Below are positions 33,571 to 41,984 of a stretch of 64,000 nt of DNA, in pieces (positions within the stretch are counted from its first letter, which is position 1; every line of letters starts with the position of its first letter). The translations under genes were made by a program, and so were the position numbers. A model generated the notes under the pieces. The model saw only the letters and a list, made by a program, of their open reading frames with translations. It was not told the DNA's origin and did not search any database. Source of the stretch: Streptomyces sp. NBC_00663 (GTDB taxonomy: Bacteria; Actinomycetota; Actinomycetes; Streptomycetales; Streptomycetaceae); assembly GCF_036226885.1 (NCBI RefSeq), contig NZ_CP109027.1:8680001-8744000 (forward strand). The letters are read 5' to 3'.

Positions 33571-33678
33571 CGGGGCCTCCTGGGTGGCGGCGGCGTACAG
33601 GCCGAGCGATGGTCCACCTATCTAAGCGCTTGTTCAGGGGAGCTGTCACTCCGGTGCACCGATCCACGGGCACGGCAC

Positions 33679-33718
33679 GGGAGGTGGGGCGGCTGCACCG
33701 GCAGCCGCCCCACCTCCC
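33679..33718. terminator. strong hairpin terminator after the ABC exporter genes
   Basis: A perfect 18-bp stem runs from 33679-33696 to 33701-33718 with a 4-nt loop (ACCG); the 5' arm begins GGGAGGTGGGG. It lies 12 bp beyond the stop of the FtsX-type permease gene and insulates it from the MoxR gene. Confidence 0.8.
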
Positions 33719-33729
33719 CATGCCGGCGT

Positions 33730-35040
33730 TCACGCCGCCAGCGCCACCACCTCCGTCGCCGGTGTCCGCAGCACCTTCCGGGCCGTCGCCAGGCTCGTCC
33801 CCACCGTCACCGCCGCCGCGACGGACACGACCGCGAGCCAGACGCCGAACAGCTGCCCCGGCAGCACCGCGTCGCCGCGGACGACGGTGAACGGGACGAT
33901 CCCCGCCAGCGCCGCGACCGTGCCGAACAGGACACCGGTGACCGTGAGGACCGCGGCCTCGGCGCCCACCATGCCGAGCACCTGACCGGGCGTCGCACCG
34001 GCCAGCCGCTGCTGGCCGAACTCCCGGCAGCGGTAGGTGGTCGCCGCGTACAGCGAGTTGACCAGCATCACGCAGACGAAGACCACGATGATCCCGACGA
34101 CCGTGAAGTTCAGCGTCTCCAGATTCTTCGCGTCCACGGACTTCACCAGCCCCGAGGCCTCGACCGCGTCACTCTCCACCGCCTGCACGGTGAGCGTGGT
34201 CGTGGCCACCGCCGTGAACAGGATCAGCGACATCAGGATCCCGGCGAGATCCCCGGCCCGCTGCCGCAGATTCCGCACCGCCAGCCAGCCGCTCGCCCCG
34301 GAGAGCGCGAGCCGGTCCAGCAGCCCCTTCAGCAGCCGCGGCGACAGCAGCGCGAAGCCGACCGACAGCAGGATCGCCCCGTACGCCGGCGGCGCCATCA
34401 GCGCCTCGTCCGTCGCCTTCATCAAGAAGGTGCAGCAGACCGCCAGGGCGCCGGTCGCGAGCGCGGCGTACGCGAAGAACCTCTGTGCCCCGCCGCGCCG
34501 TCGCCGCCCCCGCGTCGCCCGCCGCACGGCGAGGAACGCGGCGCCCACCGCGGCCGCCAGCGTGATGTCGACGCCTGTGAGCAGCGCGATCGGACCGAAC
34601 GAGTACTCCACCGAGTCCGCGACCTGACCGCTGTCCTGGAACACCCCCAACAGCGCCCGCCCGCCGAGCGTCGCGGGCCCGATCGCCAGCGCCGCACCCA
34701 CCAGGGCGACGGCCAGCGCCTCACCGACGACCATCCGCTTGAGCTGCGCCGGAGTCGCCCCCGAGCAGCGCAGCAGCTCCAGCTCGGCGGCCCGCTGCCG
34801 GACGTTCACCGTCAGGGTGGAGGCGACCGCGAAGAACACCAGCAGGCTGCCGTAACCGCCCACCACGCTCGCCGCCGTCGTCAGCGTGTTGGAGCTGACC
34901 GAGTCGACGCCGCTCCCGGCCGCCGTGTCGTGCAGCGAGTTGAACGTCATGATGATCGCCGCGCCCAGGAAGGCGGACAGCAGCGTCGCGAGGAACCGTC
35001 CGGGGCGTCGCCGGATCGACCGCAGGGCCAGTACGAACAT
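33730..35040 (-). CDS. FtsX-like ABC transporter permease
   Basis: A 436-residue permease with two FtsX domains, consistent with MacB/LolCDE-type exporters. An N-terminal helix (FLATLLSAFLGAAIIM) precedes an extracytoplasmic segment and a cluster of helices at about 60-165, then a second set from about 210 to 430. The cytoplasmic coupling motif AELELLRCSGATPAQLKRMVVGEAL is typical. Its ATPase gene lies 3 bp upstream. Such systems export antibiotics or peptides or act in envelope stress; the cargo is unknown. Confidence 0.9.
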   Translation of the reverse strand: MFVLALRSIRRRPGRFLATLLSAFLGAAIIMTFNSLHDTAAGSGVDSVSSNTLTTAASVVGGYGSLLVFFAVASTLTVNVRQRAAELELLRCSGATPAQLKRMVVGEALAVALVGAALAIGPATLGGRALLGVFQDSGQVADSVEYSFGPIALLTGVDITLAAAVGAAFLAVRRATRGRRRRGGAQRFFAYAALATGALAVCCTFLMKATDEALMAPPAYGAILLSVGFALLSPRLLKGLLDRLALSGASGWLAVRNLRQRAGDLAGILMSLILFTAVATTTLTVQAVESDAVEASGLVKSVDAKNLETLNFTVVGIIVVFVCVMLVNSLYAATTYRCREFGQQRLAGATPGQVLGMVGAEAAVLTVTGVLFGTVAALAGIVPFTVVRGDAVLPGQLFGVWLAVVSVAAAVTVGTSLATARKVLRTPATEVVALAA

Positions 35041-35043
35041 CGC

Positions 35044-35835
35044 TCACACCCCCGCCGTCACGTCGTCGCCCAGGTGCGCGAGGCGTTCGGCGACCGCGTC
35101 CGCCGTGGGCGCGCGCAACTGGCCGGCCAGCCTGCCGTCCGCGAGGAACAGCACCGAGTCGGCGTACGAGGCCGCGACCGGATCGTGCGTCACCATCACC
35201 ACGGTCCGCCCGTGCACCCGCACCGCCTCCTGGAGCAGCCGGAGCACCGTGCGCGCGCTGCGGGTGTCCAGGGCCCCCGTCGGCTCGTCAGCGAAGATCA
35301 CCCGGGGTTCGCAGACCAGCGCCCTGGCGATCGCGACCCGCTGCCGCTGACCGCCGGACAGCTGGTCGGGGCGGTGCCCCAGCCGGTCGCCGAGCCCGAC
35401 CTGGGTGAGGATCTCCCTGGCCCGCCCGCGGTCCACCCGCCGCCCGGCCAGTTTCAGCGGCAGCACCGTGTTCTGTGCGACGGTCAGCGTGTCCAGCAGG
35501 TTGTACTGCTGGAACACGAAACCCACCCGGCCACGCCGGAACCTCGTCAGCTCCGCCTCCGTACCGCCCGTCAGCTCGGTGCCGTCCACCACCACGATGC
35601 CGTGGTCGGGCCGGTCCAGGCCGGCCGCGCACTGGAGCAGCGTGGACTTCCCCGACCCCGACGGCCCCATGACGGCGGTGAAGGTGCCCCGGCCCAGCCC
35701 GAGCGTGACCCCGTCCAGGGCGGTCACGGCGCTGTCGTCACTGCCGTAGGTCTTGGTGACCTTGACCAGCCGCAGCGCTTCGGCGGCGGGTCCCGTGTCG
35801 TGCCGGCGTCGCGAGCCTGTGCGAAACATCGTCAT
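35044..35835 (-). CDS. ABC transporter ATP-binding protein (MacB/LolD type)
   Basis: A roughly 263-residue ATPase partner of the FtsX-type permease. Walker A is GPSGSGKST, the Q-loop is FVFQQYNLL, the signature is LSGGQRQRVAIARAL, and Walker B is VIFADEPTGALD, followed by the switch His (VTHDP). The start is uncertain: three in-frame ATGs cluster at 35829-35844 and GAGAGG best serves the one at 35835. The two-gene operon ends in a strong terminator. Confidence 0.9.
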   Translation of the reverse strand: MTMFRTGSRRRHDTGPAAEALRLVKVTKTYGSDDSAVTALDGVTLGLGRGTFTAVMGPSGSGKSTLLQCAAGLDRPDHGIVVVDGTELTGGTEAELTRFRRGRVGFVFQQYNLLDTLTVAQNTVLPLKLAGRRVDRGRAREILTQVGLGDRLGHRPDQLSGGQRQRVAIARALVCEPRVIFADEPTGALDTRSARTVLRLLQEAVRVHGRTVVMVTHDPVAASYADSVLFLADGRLAGQLRAPTADAVAERLAHLGDDVTAGV

Positions 35836-36059
35836 CACCGTCATCACCTCTCGGTCGGGCACCTCGTGTGCCCTGTCCAAGAAGCTACGGAGACGCCGCG
35901 TGAACCACATGGGGCGCAGAACCCGTATCCGAGGGTGTACTCAGCACCACCGCGCCCACCCCGGACGGGTCACCACCATGCGCCAACCTCCGCGCCGGCC
36001 CGGCGCAACGGACCTCGGTGCTCATCGGCTGGGGCTGGGCCGCCGCTGGGGCTGGGCCG

Positions 36060-36452
36060 CCGGACCCGCGTGGAACTGCCCCTTTCGCTCCCGATGGTCC
36101 TGAACGGCGTCCGGATCCCCGCCGTCCAGCTCGTCGCGGGCGCGGTGCTGGTCGCCGTGTTCGCGCTGCTGCTGGACCGGGCCGGCTTCCAGACGTCCCT
36201 CCTGACCGTCGCCAACCGGGAACTGTACGAACCTGCCCTGGAGCCCGGCCAGATCGACGTCGTCCCCGAGTACGCGGCCACCGACGCCGACTGGCTGAAC
36301 GCCAAGACCCACGCACGAAGGCACTGGGCGACCTCGACGACGTCCTGACGGCGGCCGGCCTTGCGTCGATGAACCAACAGGTGGGCAGCTGGCGGCGGTT
36401 GGTGAGGGATGTGGGGCGGGGGTATCTGGAGGGGGAGGGGCTGCTGAGGTGA
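36060..36452 (+). pseudogene. decayed betaine/choline-type ABC transporter (permease and binding-protein fragments)
   Basis: Fragments of two ProW/ProX- or OpuC-like genes lie fused. RVELPLSLPMVLNGVRIPAVQ and LVAGAVLVAVFALLLDR are permease pieces with the middle missing. They run into NRELYEPALEPGQIDVVPEYAA, a binding-protein core, and after a frame change into ALGDLDDVLTAAGLASMNQQV and VGRGYLEGEGLL, its C-terminal end. The frame breaks near 36310-36325 and no intact start exists. At least two internal deletions and a frameshift are needed, so it is non-functional. Confidence 0.65.
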
Positions 36453-36470
36453 AGTGTCAGTGGGGCCCCG

Positions 36471-36476
36471 TAGATT
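36471..36476 (+). promoter_or_regulatory. leaderless -10 element
   Basis: TAGATT lies 6 nt before the ATG at 36483 and no ribosome-binding site is present. The -35 is not convincing. Confidence 0.4.
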
Positions 36477-36482
36477 GCGGCC

Positions 36483-37052
36483 ATGGGTGTCTATCTGGTC
36501 GATGTCGGCGCACAGGACTGGCGCGGCGAGCACGAGGGTGGGTACGGCGAGATCGCCTCCGCTCTCGACGGGGAGCTGAGCGGGCGAGGCCTGCCGCGGT
36601 ACGAGGTTCCGGCGGAGTGCCGCGGGCTGGAGTTCGAGGAGAAGCTCAGCCCTTCCATGGACGGCTTCGTCGAGCTCTGCCGCGCGCAGCTGACCCGCGA
36701 CGAGGAAGAGATGCTCTGCGGCTGGTCGGTGCTGGTGCCGGTCCCGCTCGACGAGACGATCGAACTGCCCGTGGGTTCCGCCTACACGGATACGACCGTG
36801 GTCGCCGGAGCACCCCAAGTGCTCGCCCTCGCACAGCGGTTGGCTGCGGTGATCGGGCTGCCGCCGATGCTGCCCGTCTCGCGCACGAACCTCGACCTGA
36901 CCAACTGGTTCCTCGACGGCCAGGCCGAGCAGACCGCCGCCGCCCGACCCGGCCCCTGGGCCGAGGACCTGGACGCCGCCTTCTACGTGGCCCTCTACGT
37001 CCGCGCGGCCCAGCACTCCCTTCGCCGCGGCTGCCCCATACTCTTCAGCTGA
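36483..37052 (+). CDS. hypothetical protein
   Basis: A 189-residue acidic soluble protein that I do not recognise. Visible segments include DEEEMLCGWSVLVPVPLDETIELP and GLPPMLPVSRTNLDLTNWFLDG, with no signal peptide, membrane segment or known catalytic motif. Coding character (strong GC third position) and the leaderless promoter support a real gene. It follows the decayed transporter and converges with the DUF3224 gene. Confidence 0.7.
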   Translation: MGVYLVDVGAQDWRGEHEGGYGEIASALDGELSGRGLPRYEVPAECRGLEFEEKLSPSMDGFVELCRAQLTRDEEEMLCGWSVLVPVPLDETIELPVGSAYTDTTVVAGAPQVLALAQRLAAVIGLPPMLPVSRTNLDLTNWFLDGQAEQTAAARPGPWAEDLDAAFYVALYVRAAQHSLRRGCPILFS

Positions 37053-37065
37053 CGTGCCGGGGCCG

Positions 37066-37503
37066 TCACGCCGGCTCGTGGGGATCGGAAGGCCGTCGAG
37101 CGTCCACCTCGTACTCGAACCACACCCGGTGCGTGCCGTCCGCGTCGATCTCGATGCCGCCCGTACCGGTGATCCCGGCCAGCTCACCCGTGCCGCTGCC
37201 CGGGACGATCACGAAGAACTCGCTCCCTCTGAACTCGCCCAGGGTCGTCGCCGAGTGCGCGAAGTTGAACGCGCCGGCCCGGCCCTGTAGCGAGCCCTCG
37301 AAGGACTCCATCGCGACATACGTACCGACCTCGGTCTCCTGGTCGTACGCGGCCGTGAACAGGGTCGCCGAACGCCCGGCGACCTCACCCTCGTAACTCT
37401 TCTCCATCGTGGCGACACCGACCGGCACGGCCGTCTCGATGCCCGGGGCCGGCACCGGGGCCGGTGTGAAGTCCGCGACCTTGAACGTTCCCGAAGCTCT
37501 CAT
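37066..37503 (-). CDS. DUF3224 domain-containing protein
   Basis: A 145-residue protein of the DUF3224 family, a small beta-barrel fold related to allene-oxide-cyclase-like barrels. Recognised segments are MEKSYEGEVAGRSATLFTAAYD, VGTYVAMESFEGSLQGRAGAFNFAHSATT and GELAGITGTGGIEIDADGTH. No enzymatic activity is established. Leaderless: TACGCT (37510-37515) sits 6 nt before the ATG. Confidence 0.88.
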   Translation of the reverse strand: MRASGTFKVADFTPAPVPAPGIETAVPVGVATMEKSYEGEVAGRSATLFTAAYDQETEVGTYVAMESFEGSLQGRAGAFNFAHSATTLGEFRGSEFFVIVPGSGTGELAGITGTGGIEIDADGTHRVWFEYEVDARRPSDPHEPA

Positions 37504-37509
37504 GGCCCG

Positions 37510-37515
37510 AGCGTA
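37510..37515 (-). promoter_or_regulatory. leaderless -10 element of the DUF3224 gene
   Basis: On the minus strand TACGCT is followed by 6 nt and the ATG at 37503, with no ribosome-binding site. Confidence 0.45.
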
Positions 37516-37570
37516 GGACGCACCACTGACAACGGCACCGCCACCAGCACCGGCCCCGCATCGCCTCGGA

Positions 37571-38806
37571 TCAGGCGGGTACAGGCGGCCTTTCCCGGCC
37601 GATCTCGTCGATCAGCAGCTTCGCGGCGATCATCGCCCCGTCCGTGCGCATCGTGCCCGCCACCGCCTCGGCCCGCTCGCGGGTCTCGGGGGACAGCGCC
37701 ACCTCCAGCGCGGCCGTCAGGGACGCGAGGGTCGGCGCCGGACCGTCGTGCGCCACCCCGATGCCCAGGTCGGCCACCCGGGCCGCCCACAGCGGCTGGT
37801 CCGCGATCTGCGGGACGACCACCTGGGGCGCGCCCGCCCGCGCTGCCGTCGTCGTCGTACCCGCGCCGCCATGATGGACGACCGCGGCGACCCGGGGGAA
37901 CAGCGCCTGGTGGTTGACGTCGCCGACGGCGAAACAGTCCTCCTGGCCGTCGATCAGCGCCAGGTCCGCCCAGCCGCGCCCCAGCAGCACCCGGCGGCCC
38001 AGCGCACGCACCGCCTCGATCGCCACCGGCCCGACATCGCTCGCGGCATGCATGGCCATACTGCCGAACCCGACGTACACCGGTGGCGCGCCGGCCGCCA
38101 GGAACGCCTCCAGCTCCTCGGGGAGCGACCGGTCGTCCGGCCGGATCCACGCGCCGGTCGGCACGAGTTCGAGGTCCGTCATCTCCTGCCACGGGCCCAG
38201 CGCCGGGTCCGCCGCCAGCCACGGCCGCTCAGTGAGGACATGGTCGCGGACGTTGTCGACCGGCGGCATGCCGAGGGCGGCGCGCCGGGTGTTGAGGGGC
38301 TCGCCGTACAGCGCGTTCACGCGCTCGGCGTCGAGGCGCCACAGCTCCTTGAGGTCGGTCACGCCCGGCGGGTTCGGCTTGCCCGGCCGGGTCAGCGGCG
38401 GGTAGTGGGACGACGGCAGCCCGCACGGGTGGAAGCAGGCGAGCACGTAGGGGATGCCGAGATGCTCGGCCACCGACCGCGCCCCGGCCGGCATCAGACC
38501 GGTCGCCAGCAGCGCGTCGCACCCCTCGGCCGCCGCCGCGACCTCATCGAAGTGCCCGGCAACCAGCTCGGCCGCGACCCGGAACGCGAGGTCGGGCGAC
38601 GGCCCCCGCGCCCCCGTCACCAGCGCCCGCACCGACGAGCCGAACGACACCACCTCCGCCCCGACGCGGGTGAGCAGCGCCGCGAGTTCCTCGTCCGGCG
38701 GTACACACGCCCGCACCTCCACACCGAGCTCCCGCAGGGCCGCGGCCAGCCCCGCAAGCGGTTCCACGTCCCCGCGCGATCCGTACGACATCAGCAACAC
38801 ACGCAC
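37571..38806 (-). CDS. glycosyltransferase, GT1/MGT family
   Basis: A 411-residue GT-B glycosyltransferase. The N-terminal motif MSYGSRGDVEPLAGLAAAL and the C-terminal donor-binding motif VVHHGGAGTTTTAARAGAPQVVVPQIADQPLWA mark the UDP- or TDP-sugar transferases that decorate macrolides, glycopeptides and xenobiotics. Start is the GTG at 38806, with GGGAG upstream; the longer ATG reading has no ribosome site. It stands alone with no sugar or antibiotic biosynthesis genes nearby, so it may be a detoxifying or resistance enzyme. Confidence 0.9.
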   Translation of the reverse strand: MRVLLMSYGSRGDVEPLAGLAAALRELGVEVRACVPPDEELAALLTRVGAEVVSFGSSVRALVTGARGPSPDLAFRVAAELVAGHFDEVAAAAEGCDALLATGLMPAGARSVAEHLGIPYVLACFHPCGLPSSHYPPLTRPGKPNPPGVTDLKELWRLDAERVNALYGEPLNTRRAALGMPPVDNVRDHVLTERPWLAADPALGPWQEMTDLELVPTGAWIRPDDRSLPEELEAFLAAGAPPVYVGFGSMAMHAASDVGPVAIEAVRALGRRVLLGRGWADLALIDGQEDCFAVGDVNHQALFPRVAAVVHHGGAGTTTTAARAGAPQVVVPQIADQPLWAARVADLGIGVAHDGPAPTLASLTAALEVALSPETRERAEAVAGTMRTDGAMIAAKLLIDEIGRERPPVPA

Positions 38807-39023
38807 TTCAAGACTCCCGTTTCCGCTGGTCCAGGCGGTCAGGTCGCAGATTCTGCTGCAGGAGGGGGGTCTTGCCACAAGCCCCCCGGTGCGCTATAGG
38901 TTGATAGTGGCGGGGAGTTCATGAACTCTCTGCCTTTCGCATGTCGGCCTTGCGGGTGGCGGGCTCGCACCTCTCGCCGTACGGAACAGCACCGCGACCC
39001 TCCTGCCGACTGCCCTCCGGACG

Positions 39024-39680
39024 CTACGAGTTGGCCGCCGCGCCGGGCTGAGCACCGACCAGCACCACCTCCAGGGTGCGCGGGCCGTGCACCCCCTCGA
39101 CCCGGTCCAGCTCGATGTCACTGGTCGCCGACGGACCGGAGATCCACGTCAACGGGCGCACCGGGTCGAGGCGTTCGAGCGCCTGCGGCACTGACGAGAC
39201 GACCTGCTCCGGGACGTGTACGACACAGATGTGGTGGTCGGGCACGAGCGTGATCCGGCGGCGGCCCTGGTCGGGGCCGCCGTCCAGCACGATCGTGCCG
39301 GTCTCGGCGACCGCCACCGCGCAGGCCGTGACGACGCTGTCGATCCGGTCCAGTTCGTGCGGGGTGCTCTCCGGCCGGTCGGGGACCTGCTCGGCGTCGG
39401 CCTCCGCGAGCCACGACGGTTCCAGGCCCTGCGGCACCAGCACGGTCTTCGCCCCGCGCGCGGCGAGCATCCCGGCGAGCGTCGCCGCGAGGTCGTCGGG
39501 GGAGCAACGGTGCACGACCGCACGGTAGTCGGCGAGGTTCTCGGCGAGGAGTTCCGTGGTCTCCTCGACGGTGCGGTCACCGTGCTCGCGCAGATACGTG
39601 CGCTCGATCGGCGTGTCCTCGCCCTGGGCGTCGGTCAGCGCGCGCCGCACCCGGCCCAGAATCCGCTCCCTGCTGCTCAC
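39024..39680 (-). CDS. lutC: lactate utilization protein C (LUD domain)
   Basis: A 218-residue LUD-domain protein, third subunit of the LutABC L-lactate oxidase complex that converts L-lactate to pyruvate. Typical segments are RERILGRVRRAL, AETGTIVLDGGPDQGRRRITLVPDHHICVV and TWISGPSATSDIELDRVEGVHGP. The start is GTG at 39680, overlapping the lutB stop by 4 nt. It is last in the rha-lut leftward run. Confidence 0.92.
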   Translation of the reverse strand: MSSRERILGRVRRALTDAQGEDTPIERTYLREHGDRTVEETTELLAENLADYRAVVHRCSPDDLAATLAGMLAARGAKTVLVPQGLEPSWLAEADAEQVPDRPESTPHELDRIDSVVTACAVAVAETGTIVLDGGPDQGRRRITLVPDHHICVVHVPEQVVSSVPQALERLDPVRPLTWISGPSATSDIELDRVEGVHGPRTLEVVLVGAQPGAAANS

Positions 39681-41161
39681 TTGGCACCGCCCTTTCCGCC
39701 CTGAGTCCGCTGCCACCAGTCACGGAACGGCTCCGCGGGCACGGGTGGCAGATCCCGTGTCGCGCTCCACGCCTTGCCGGGACCCGGCAGCGGCAGGCTG
39801 CGCGGATGCAGGCGTCGGGTGCGGGAGGCCAGGCGCTGGCCGGTGCGCAGGGCGCCGGGACGGGCGAACGCCCAGCGGGCCGCCCGCATCGCCGCCCGCT
39901 CGGCGGCATGCCCCTTGGCGGGCTTGAGCACCACCTTGTTGCCCGCGCGGGTCACCTCACCGCCCTGCACGACCCGTTCGCGCAGATGCACCAGCACCTC
40001 GGGGATGTCGATGGCGACCGGGCACACCTCGTAGCAGGCACCGCAGAGCGACGACGCGTACGGCAGCGAGGCGTCGATCTCGCTTCCGGTGCCCCGGAGT
40101 TGGGGGCTGAGGATGGCGCCGATCGGACCCGGGTACACCGAACCGTAGGCGTGGCCGCCGGCCCGCTCGTAGACCGGGCACACGTTCAGACAGGCCGAGC
40201 AGCGGATGCAGCGCAGGGCCTGGCGGCCGACCTCGTCGGCGAGGGTGTCGGTGCGGCCGTTGTCCAGGAGCACCAGGTGGAAGGTCTTCGGGCCGTCCCC
40301 GTCGGTGGTGCCGGTCCATGTCGACGTGTAGGGGTTCATGCGCTCGGCGGTCGAGGAGCGGGGGAGCGTCTGGAGGAAGACCTCCAGGTCCTGCCAGGTC
40401 GGCACGATCTTCTCGATGCCGACCACCGAGATCAGCGTCTCGGGCAGGGTCAGACACATCCGCCCGTTGCCCTCGGACTCCACGACCACCAGGGTGCCGG
40501 TCTCGGCGACCATGAAGTTGGCGCCGGAGACACCGACCTTGGCGCGCAGGAACTTCTCCCGCAGATGGAGGCGCGCGGCCTCGGCGAGTTCGGCGGGCGT
40601 GTCCGTCAGGCCCTCGGGGGCCGGCCGCCCCCACTCGCTCATCTCCTTCGCGAAGATGTCCCGGATCTCACCCCGGTTGCGGTGGATGGCGGGGACCAGG
40701 ATGTGCGAGGGCCGGTCCTTGCCCAACTGCACGATGAGTTCGGCGAGATCGGTCTCGTAGGCATGGATGCCCGCCTCCTCCAGCGCCTCATTGAGCCCGA
40801 TCTCCTGCGTGGCCATCGACTTGACCTTGACGACCTCCGACTCGCCGGTGGCCCTGACCAGTTCGGTGACGATCCGGTTGGCCTCGTCGGCGTCGGCCGC
40901 CCAGTGGACGATGCCGCCCGCCGCCGTCACCGACTCCTCCAACTGGACGAGGTAGTCGTCGAGATGGCGGAGGGTGTGATCCTTGATCCGCTTGCCCGCC
41001 TCGCGCAGCTCGGCCCAGTCGGAGACCTCGGCGACGGCCTTCTCGCGCTTGGCGCGGATCGTGTGTGTGGCGTGCCGCAGATTGCCGCGCAGCGTCGGGT
41101 TGTTGACCGCCTCGTGCGCGGCCTTCGGAAAGGCCGGCATCCCTACGAACGTGCCGCTCAT
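39677..41161 (-). CDS. lutB: lactate utilization iron-sulfur protein B
   Basis: A 494-residue protein with an N-terminal LUD domain and two [4Fe-4S] motifs: Cys318, 321, 324, 328 (CIRCSACLNVCP) and Cys373, 376, 380 (CGACYEVCP), plus a C-terminal DUF162/DUF3390-like tail. It passes electrons from lactate oxidation. The ATG overlaps the lutA stop (ATGA), and the lutC GTG overlaps its own stop, so the three subunits are translationally coupled. Confidence 0.93.
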   Translation of the reverse strand: MSGTFVGMPAFPKAAHEAVNNPTLRGNLRHATHTIRAKREKAVAEVSDWAELREAGKRIKDHTLRHLDDYLVQLEESVTAAGGIVHWAADADEANRIVTELVRATGESEVVKVKSMATQEIGLNEALEEAGIHAYETDLAELIVQLGKDRPSHILVPAIHRNRGEIRDIFAKEMSEWGRPAPEGLTDTPAELAEAARLHLREKFLRAKVGVSGANFMVAETGTLVVVESEGNGRMCLTLPETLISVVGIEKIVPTWQDLEVFLQTLPRSSTAERMNPYTSTWTGTTDGDGPKTFHLVLLDNGRTDTLADEVGRQALRCIRCSACLNVCPVYERAGGHAYGSVYPGPIGAILSPQLRGTGSEIDASLPYASSLCGACYEVCPVAIDIPEVLVHLRERVVQGGEVTRAGNKVVLKPAKGHAAERAAMRAARWAFARPGALRTGQRLASRTRRLHPRSLPLPGPGKAWSATRDLPPVPAEPFRDWWQRTQGGKGGAK

Positions 41162-41913
41162 GCCGCCGGTTCCTCCTCCGTGCTCGCCAGGATCTCCGCG
41201 ATGTGCACCGGCCGCATCTCCGTGCTCAGCCGGGCCATGGTCCCGCCGATGTGCATCAGACAGGAGTTGTCGGCCGCGCACAGCACCTCGGCACCGGTCG
41301 ACTCGGCGTTGCGCACCTTGTCGGCGCCCATCGCCGCCGAGACATCGGAGTTCTTGAGGGCGAAGGTGCCGCCGAAACCGCAGCACTCCTCCGCCCCCGG
41401 AAGCTCCACCAGCTCCAGTCCCTTGACGGCCTGGAGCAGCCGCCGGGGCCGGTCACCGAGACCCAGTCCGCGCAGCCCGTGACAGGTCGGATGGTAGGTG
41501 ACCTTGTGCGGGTAGTAGGCGCCGACGTCCGTCACCCCGAGCACGTCCACCAGGAACTCCGTGAGCTCGAACGTCTTCGGCACCACGGGCGCCAGCGCGG
41601 TCGCGAGACCATCCCCGCGCCCCTCCGCCCGCGCCCGCTCACCCAGCCGCGGGTACAGCTCCCGCACCATCGCCCCGCACGAACCAGACGGCGTGACGAT
41701 CGCCTCGTACTCCCCGAAGACATCGGAGAAATGCCGGGCCATCGGTTCCGTCTCATGGCGGTAACCGGTGTTGTAGTGCGCCTGCCCGCAGCAGGTCTGG
41801 GCCATCGGGAAGTCGACCTCGACGCCCAGCCTGGTCAGCAGTTTCACCACGGCGCGCCCGGTGTCCGGATAGAGCGTGTCGTTGACACAGGTCAGGAACA
41901 GGGCGACACGCAT
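41158..41913 (-). CDS. lutA: lactate utilization protein A (CCG-domain)
   Basis: A 251-residue protein with two cysteine-rich CCG domains, FPMAQTCCGQAHYNTGY and GAEECCGFGGTFALKN, with SGSCGAMV and YHPTCHG supplying further cluster ligands. It is the LutA/YkgE subunit of L-lactate oxidase. AAGGAG precedes the ATG at 41913. It follows rhaB by 71 bp on the same strand, consistent with a supply of L-lactate from lactaldehyde oxidation. Confidence 0.93.
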   Translation of the reverse strand: MRVALFLTCVNDTLYPDTGRAVVKLLTRLGVEVDFPMAQTCCGQAHYNTGYRHETEPMARHFSDVFGEYEAIVTPSGSCGAMVRELYPRLGERARAEGRGDGLATALAPVVPKTFELTEFLVDVLGVTDVGAYYPHKVTYHPTCHGLRGLGLGDRPRRLLQAVKGLELVELPGAEECCGFGGTFALKNSDVSAAMGADKVRNAESTGAEVLCAADNSCLMHIGGTMARLSTEMRPVHIAEILASTEEEPAA

Positions 41914-41984
41914 CGCGGCTCCTTGTGATCGATCATCGGATGAGTGCAGGGTAGTGCGGACCCGCGGCCGGGGGGAGACCCCGC

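Noticed and set aside
32764..36348. A 3.6-kb open frame on the plus strand opposite the VWA-MoxR-FtsX-ABC genes
   Set aside because: It is antisense to four clearly recognised genes and encodes Arg/His/Gln/Gly-rich sequence with no domain; high GC removes stop codons from antisense frames. Only its last part overlaps the transporter remnant.
38880..38935. Small palindrome CTAT-N6-ATAG upstream of the glycosyltransferase gene considered as an operator
   Set aside because: Four-base arms are too short to separate from chance and no matching second site or promoter was found.
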